The translations under genes and the position numbers were made by a program. From Miltoncostaeaceae bacterium (GTDB lineage Bacteria; Actinomycetota; Thermoleophilia; Miltoncostaeales; Miltoncostaeaceae), in the NCBI GenBank assembly GCA_030598075.1, contig JAUVQP010000070.1, positions 1 to 7,747 on the forward strand: a DNA stretch of 7,747 bases. The letters are read 5' to 3'. This document shows positions 6,334 through 7,747 of this stretch, in pieces. Position 1 is the stretch's first letter, and every line of letters begins with the position of its first letter. A model generated the notes under the pieces. That model was not told the DNA's origin and made no database searches. It was given only the letters and a program-made list of their open reading frames with translations.

Positions 6334-7197
6334 TCAGCCGAGGGTCCCGCGCATGGCGGTGTCGGTGATCAGAGGCTCCATCTCGCTCATGAGGGACATG
6401 AGCCGGTCTTGGTCGTAGCCGAGCGCGTCGAGCGTCTCGGGTCGGGCCGTGTAGGCCATGCCGTCGGCGCCGAGCCCGACGCCGAGCATCATGCAGACCG
6501 CGTCCGCCAGATGCACGGCGTGCGCGACCATCGGCTTGCGCGTCGCCTGAGCCGGATCGTGGTGGTAGCGCACTGCCTCCTCGAGCTCGGGCGGGAAGTT
6601 CCACGAGGCCGCGATCTGCCCACCGAGCTCCGCGTGGCCGAAGCCGAGCACCTCGGCCTCGACGTGGTGGAACGGCTCCTTGCGCTCGTCGGCGATCCGC
6701 ACGATGTCGACGAACACCGGCTGGAGATAGCTCGAGAGGATCAGCTTGCCGAGATCGTGCAGGAGCCCGGCCACAAAGACCTCTTCCACCGGGGCCAGAC
6801 GAGCCTCGATCGCGATGCGGCGGGCGATGAAGGCGACGCCCAGGGAGTGCGCCCACAGCTCTCCGTCCTCGAGCCCGTAGCCCGGCAGCGACGTCTTCAG
6901 GAGGCGCGCGGTGTGGCTGCTGATGGCGAGCGACTTCATCGCCGAGAAGCCCAAGAGCACGACGGCCTCGGTGGCCGTCGCGACGCGCCGAGCGTGGCCG
7001 TAGAAGGCAGAGTTCGCGACCTTCAGGATGTTGGCCGTCAGGTTCTGATCCTGCAGTATGATCTGGGTCAGCTGACCGACGGTCATGTCGGGGTCGTCGC
7101 AGGCCAAGATCACCTGGCTGACGCTCGCGGACAGCGGAGGCAACTCCGCGACGCGCTCGATGACGTCTTCCGGTGCAATGGTCTTGGTGGGTGACAT
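6334..7197 (-). CDS. HDOD-domain signalling protein
   Basis: HDOD domains are HD-superfamily relatives found in bacterial signalling proteins. Most lack proven hydrolase activity and are thought to act as protein-interaction or output modules. The 287-residue product is essentially a single such domain. Landmarks are LPPLSASVSQVI (19-30), then LQDQNLTANILKVANSAFYG (48-67), typical of the HDOD N-terminal part, LLGFSAMKSLAIS (81-93), and HDLGK at 147-151. Other residues in HD-like metal-ligand positions are H117, H188, H212/H213, H229 and D232, so more of the potential metal site is kept than in many HDOD proteins. The ATG at 7197-7195 follows fliS by 24 bases; only a weak GGGGA lies upstream. 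Sitting inside a flagellar operon, it is probably co-made with the motor, but its partner is unknown. No DNA-binding or membrane segment is visible. Confidence 0.93.
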   Translation of the reverse strand: MSPTKTIAPEDVIERVAELPPLSASVSQVILACDDPDMTVGQLTQIILQDQNLTANILKVANSAFYGHARRVATATEAVVLLGFSAMKSLAISSHTARLLKTSLPGYGLEDGELWAHSLGVAFIARRIAIEARLAPVEEVFVAGLLHDLGKLILSSYLQPVFVDIVRIADERKEPFHHVEAEVLGFGHAELGGQIAASWNFPPELEEAVRYHHDPAQATRKPMVAHAVHLADAVCMMLGVGLGADGMAYTARPETLDALGYDQDRLMSLMSEMEPLITDTAMRGTLG

Positions 7198-7221
7198 CGA
7201 GAGTGGTCTTCCCCGCCGTGG

Positions 7222-7596
7222 CTAGCTCGCGGCTGCGATGCTGTCGAGGCGCTGTGCGGCGGCGGTGGACCAGGTCTCGCCCAGCGCCTCGAGGTCGCCG
7301 GCGACCTCGGCCAGCCGGGCCGCGTCGACGGTCTCGGGGTCGAGACGGCGCAGCACGTAGTCGTAGATGGCGGCGAGGTGCCCGCTGATCGTCCCGGCGT
7401 CCGGATTGAGCGAGGCCTCCAGCTCGCGGACGATGGCGCGGACACGCCCGGCCTTGTGCTGACAAAGAGCGTGGTCGCCGTCGACGAGCGCCTCTCGAGC
7501 CTCGCCCGCGAAGCGAACGGCGCCCTCGAACATCATCGGGATGAGCTCTTCGGGGGTAGCGGCCTCAAGCTCCTCCGGTGACAGATCGCGGTGCAT
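7222..7596 (-). CDS. fliS: Flagellin export chaperone FliS
   Basis: FliS is a small helical cytoplasmic protein that binds the C-terminal end of flagellin, stops premature polymerisation and delivers it to the export gate. The 124-residue product has the normal length and the family pattern: TPEELIPMMFEGAVRFAGEA (14-33), then a GD turn at 40-41, RVRAIVRELEASLNPDAG (51-68), and LAAIYDYVLRRL (74-85). The usual ML-Y-DGA is here MMFEGA, a conservative variant. I chose the ATG at 7596-7594 because AAGGGGA (7611-7605) lies eight bases upstream. The frame is open further back, including another ATG at 7674-7672, but that extension is not FliS-like and lacks a binding site. Its usual client flagellin and partner FliD are not in the window. 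It is the first complete gene of the cluster and ends 24 bases before the HDOD gene. Confidence 0.93.
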   Translation of the reverse strand: MHRDLSPEELEAATPEELIPMMFEGAVRFAGEAREALVDGDHALCQHKAGRVRAIVRELEASLNPDAGTISGHLAAIYDYVLRRLDPETVDAARLAEVAGDLEALGETWSTAAAQRLDSIAAAS

Positions 7597-7747
7597 CGTG
7601 GCATTCCCCTTGATCGAGGTGCTGCTCGTGCGCGGGCGATCCGTACCCTTGGTTCTCCTTGTGCCGGCGTGCATCCCGGCAGCCCCGTTGTTGTCGACCC
7701 GGCGGAGGCGCACTTGAGCCTGGCACCACCGGGACGGGAAGATCGGG
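7597..7747 (-). other. Leader / unassigned sequence upstream of fliS
   Basis: These 151 bases lie ahead of fliS at the right edge. All three minus-strand frames are free of stop codons here, so the 3' end of an upstream gene running in from outside cannot be excluded by stops alone. None of the three translations resembles the end of FliD, flagellin or another flagellar protein I know. The stretch also holds the sigma-28-like boxes, a small hairpin GCCGG/CCGGC (7680-7663), and the fliS ribosome binding site. Confidence 0.4.
7691..7718 (-). promoter_or_regulatory. Possible flagellar sigma-28 (FliA) type promoter ahead of fliS
   Basis: On the minus strand CTCA (7718-7715) is followed after 16 bases by GTCGACAA (7698-7691). 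Flagellar sigma factors recognise a short -35 such as TAAA or, in some actinobacteria, CTCA, and a -10 close to GCCGATAA at about this spacing. The -10 here matches six of eight positions. Transcription would begin near 7684 and give a leader of roughly 90 bases before fliS. fliS is commonly a late, FliA-dependent gene, which makes the placement sensible. The match is by eye only. Confidence 0.35.

Noticed and set aside
5417..7465. A minus-strand open frame of 682 codons that might look like one large protein.
   Set aside because: Only its last 148 codons are real (FlgC). The rest runs out of frame through flgB, the HDOD gene and part of fliS and reads as Arg/Ala/Gly-rich noise.

Overview
The window is a very GC-rich stretch of a bacterial flagellar operon. 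Nine complete genes all read on the minus strand, right to left, and a tenth gene is cut by the left edge. The order of transcription is fliS, an HDOD-domain signalling gene, flgB, flgC, fliE, fliF, fliG, fliH, fliI. A 295-base non-coding gap follows, then the first 27 codons of a CBS-domain protein. The GC bias, the frequent GTG/TTG starts and the placement of fliS just ahead of flgBC-fliEFGHI suggest a motile high-GC Gram-positive bacterium (Actinomycetota, perhaps a Thermoleophilia-type lineage). This taxonomic guess is inference from gene order and composition only.

Layout by region. 7597-7747: leader with a possible flagellar-sigma (sigma-28/FliA type) promoter, CTCA-N16-GTCGACAA. 7222-7596: fliS, the flagellin export chaperone. 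6334-7197: HDOD protein. 6298-6333: short gap with five perfect CTCG units directly ahead of the flgB start. 5896-6297 and 5417-5863: rod proteins FlgB and FlgC. 5109-5420: FliE, the MS-ring/rod adaptor. 3505-5067: FliF, the MS ring. 2488-3495: FliG, the rotor/torque protein. 1812-2498 and 379-1815: FliH and FliI, the export ATPase regulator and ATPase. 84-378: gap with several inverted repeats. 1-83: start of the CBS gene.

The genes form a coherent early-assembly module. FliF makes the membrane ring, FliG docks on its cytoplasmic tail, FliE and FlgB/FlgC start the rod on the outside, FliH/FliI energise type III export, and FliS guards flagellin before export. Gaps are at most 41 bases and three junctions overlap (flgC/fliE, fliG/fliH, fliH/fliI), so the nine genes are probably one transcript.

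The less ordinary points are: the HDOD gene embedded between fliS and flgB; no recognisable fliJ after fliI; a proline/alanine-rich C-terminal tail on FliI; the tetranucleotide repeat in the flgB translation-initiation region; the structured gap before the CBS gene; and the CBS gene itself, which sits at the edge and is easily missed. I see no mobile element, CRISPR array, tRNA or rRNA. I did not find a clearly new multi-gene system; the best candidates for new biology are the two signalling-type genes flanking and interrupting the flagellar module.
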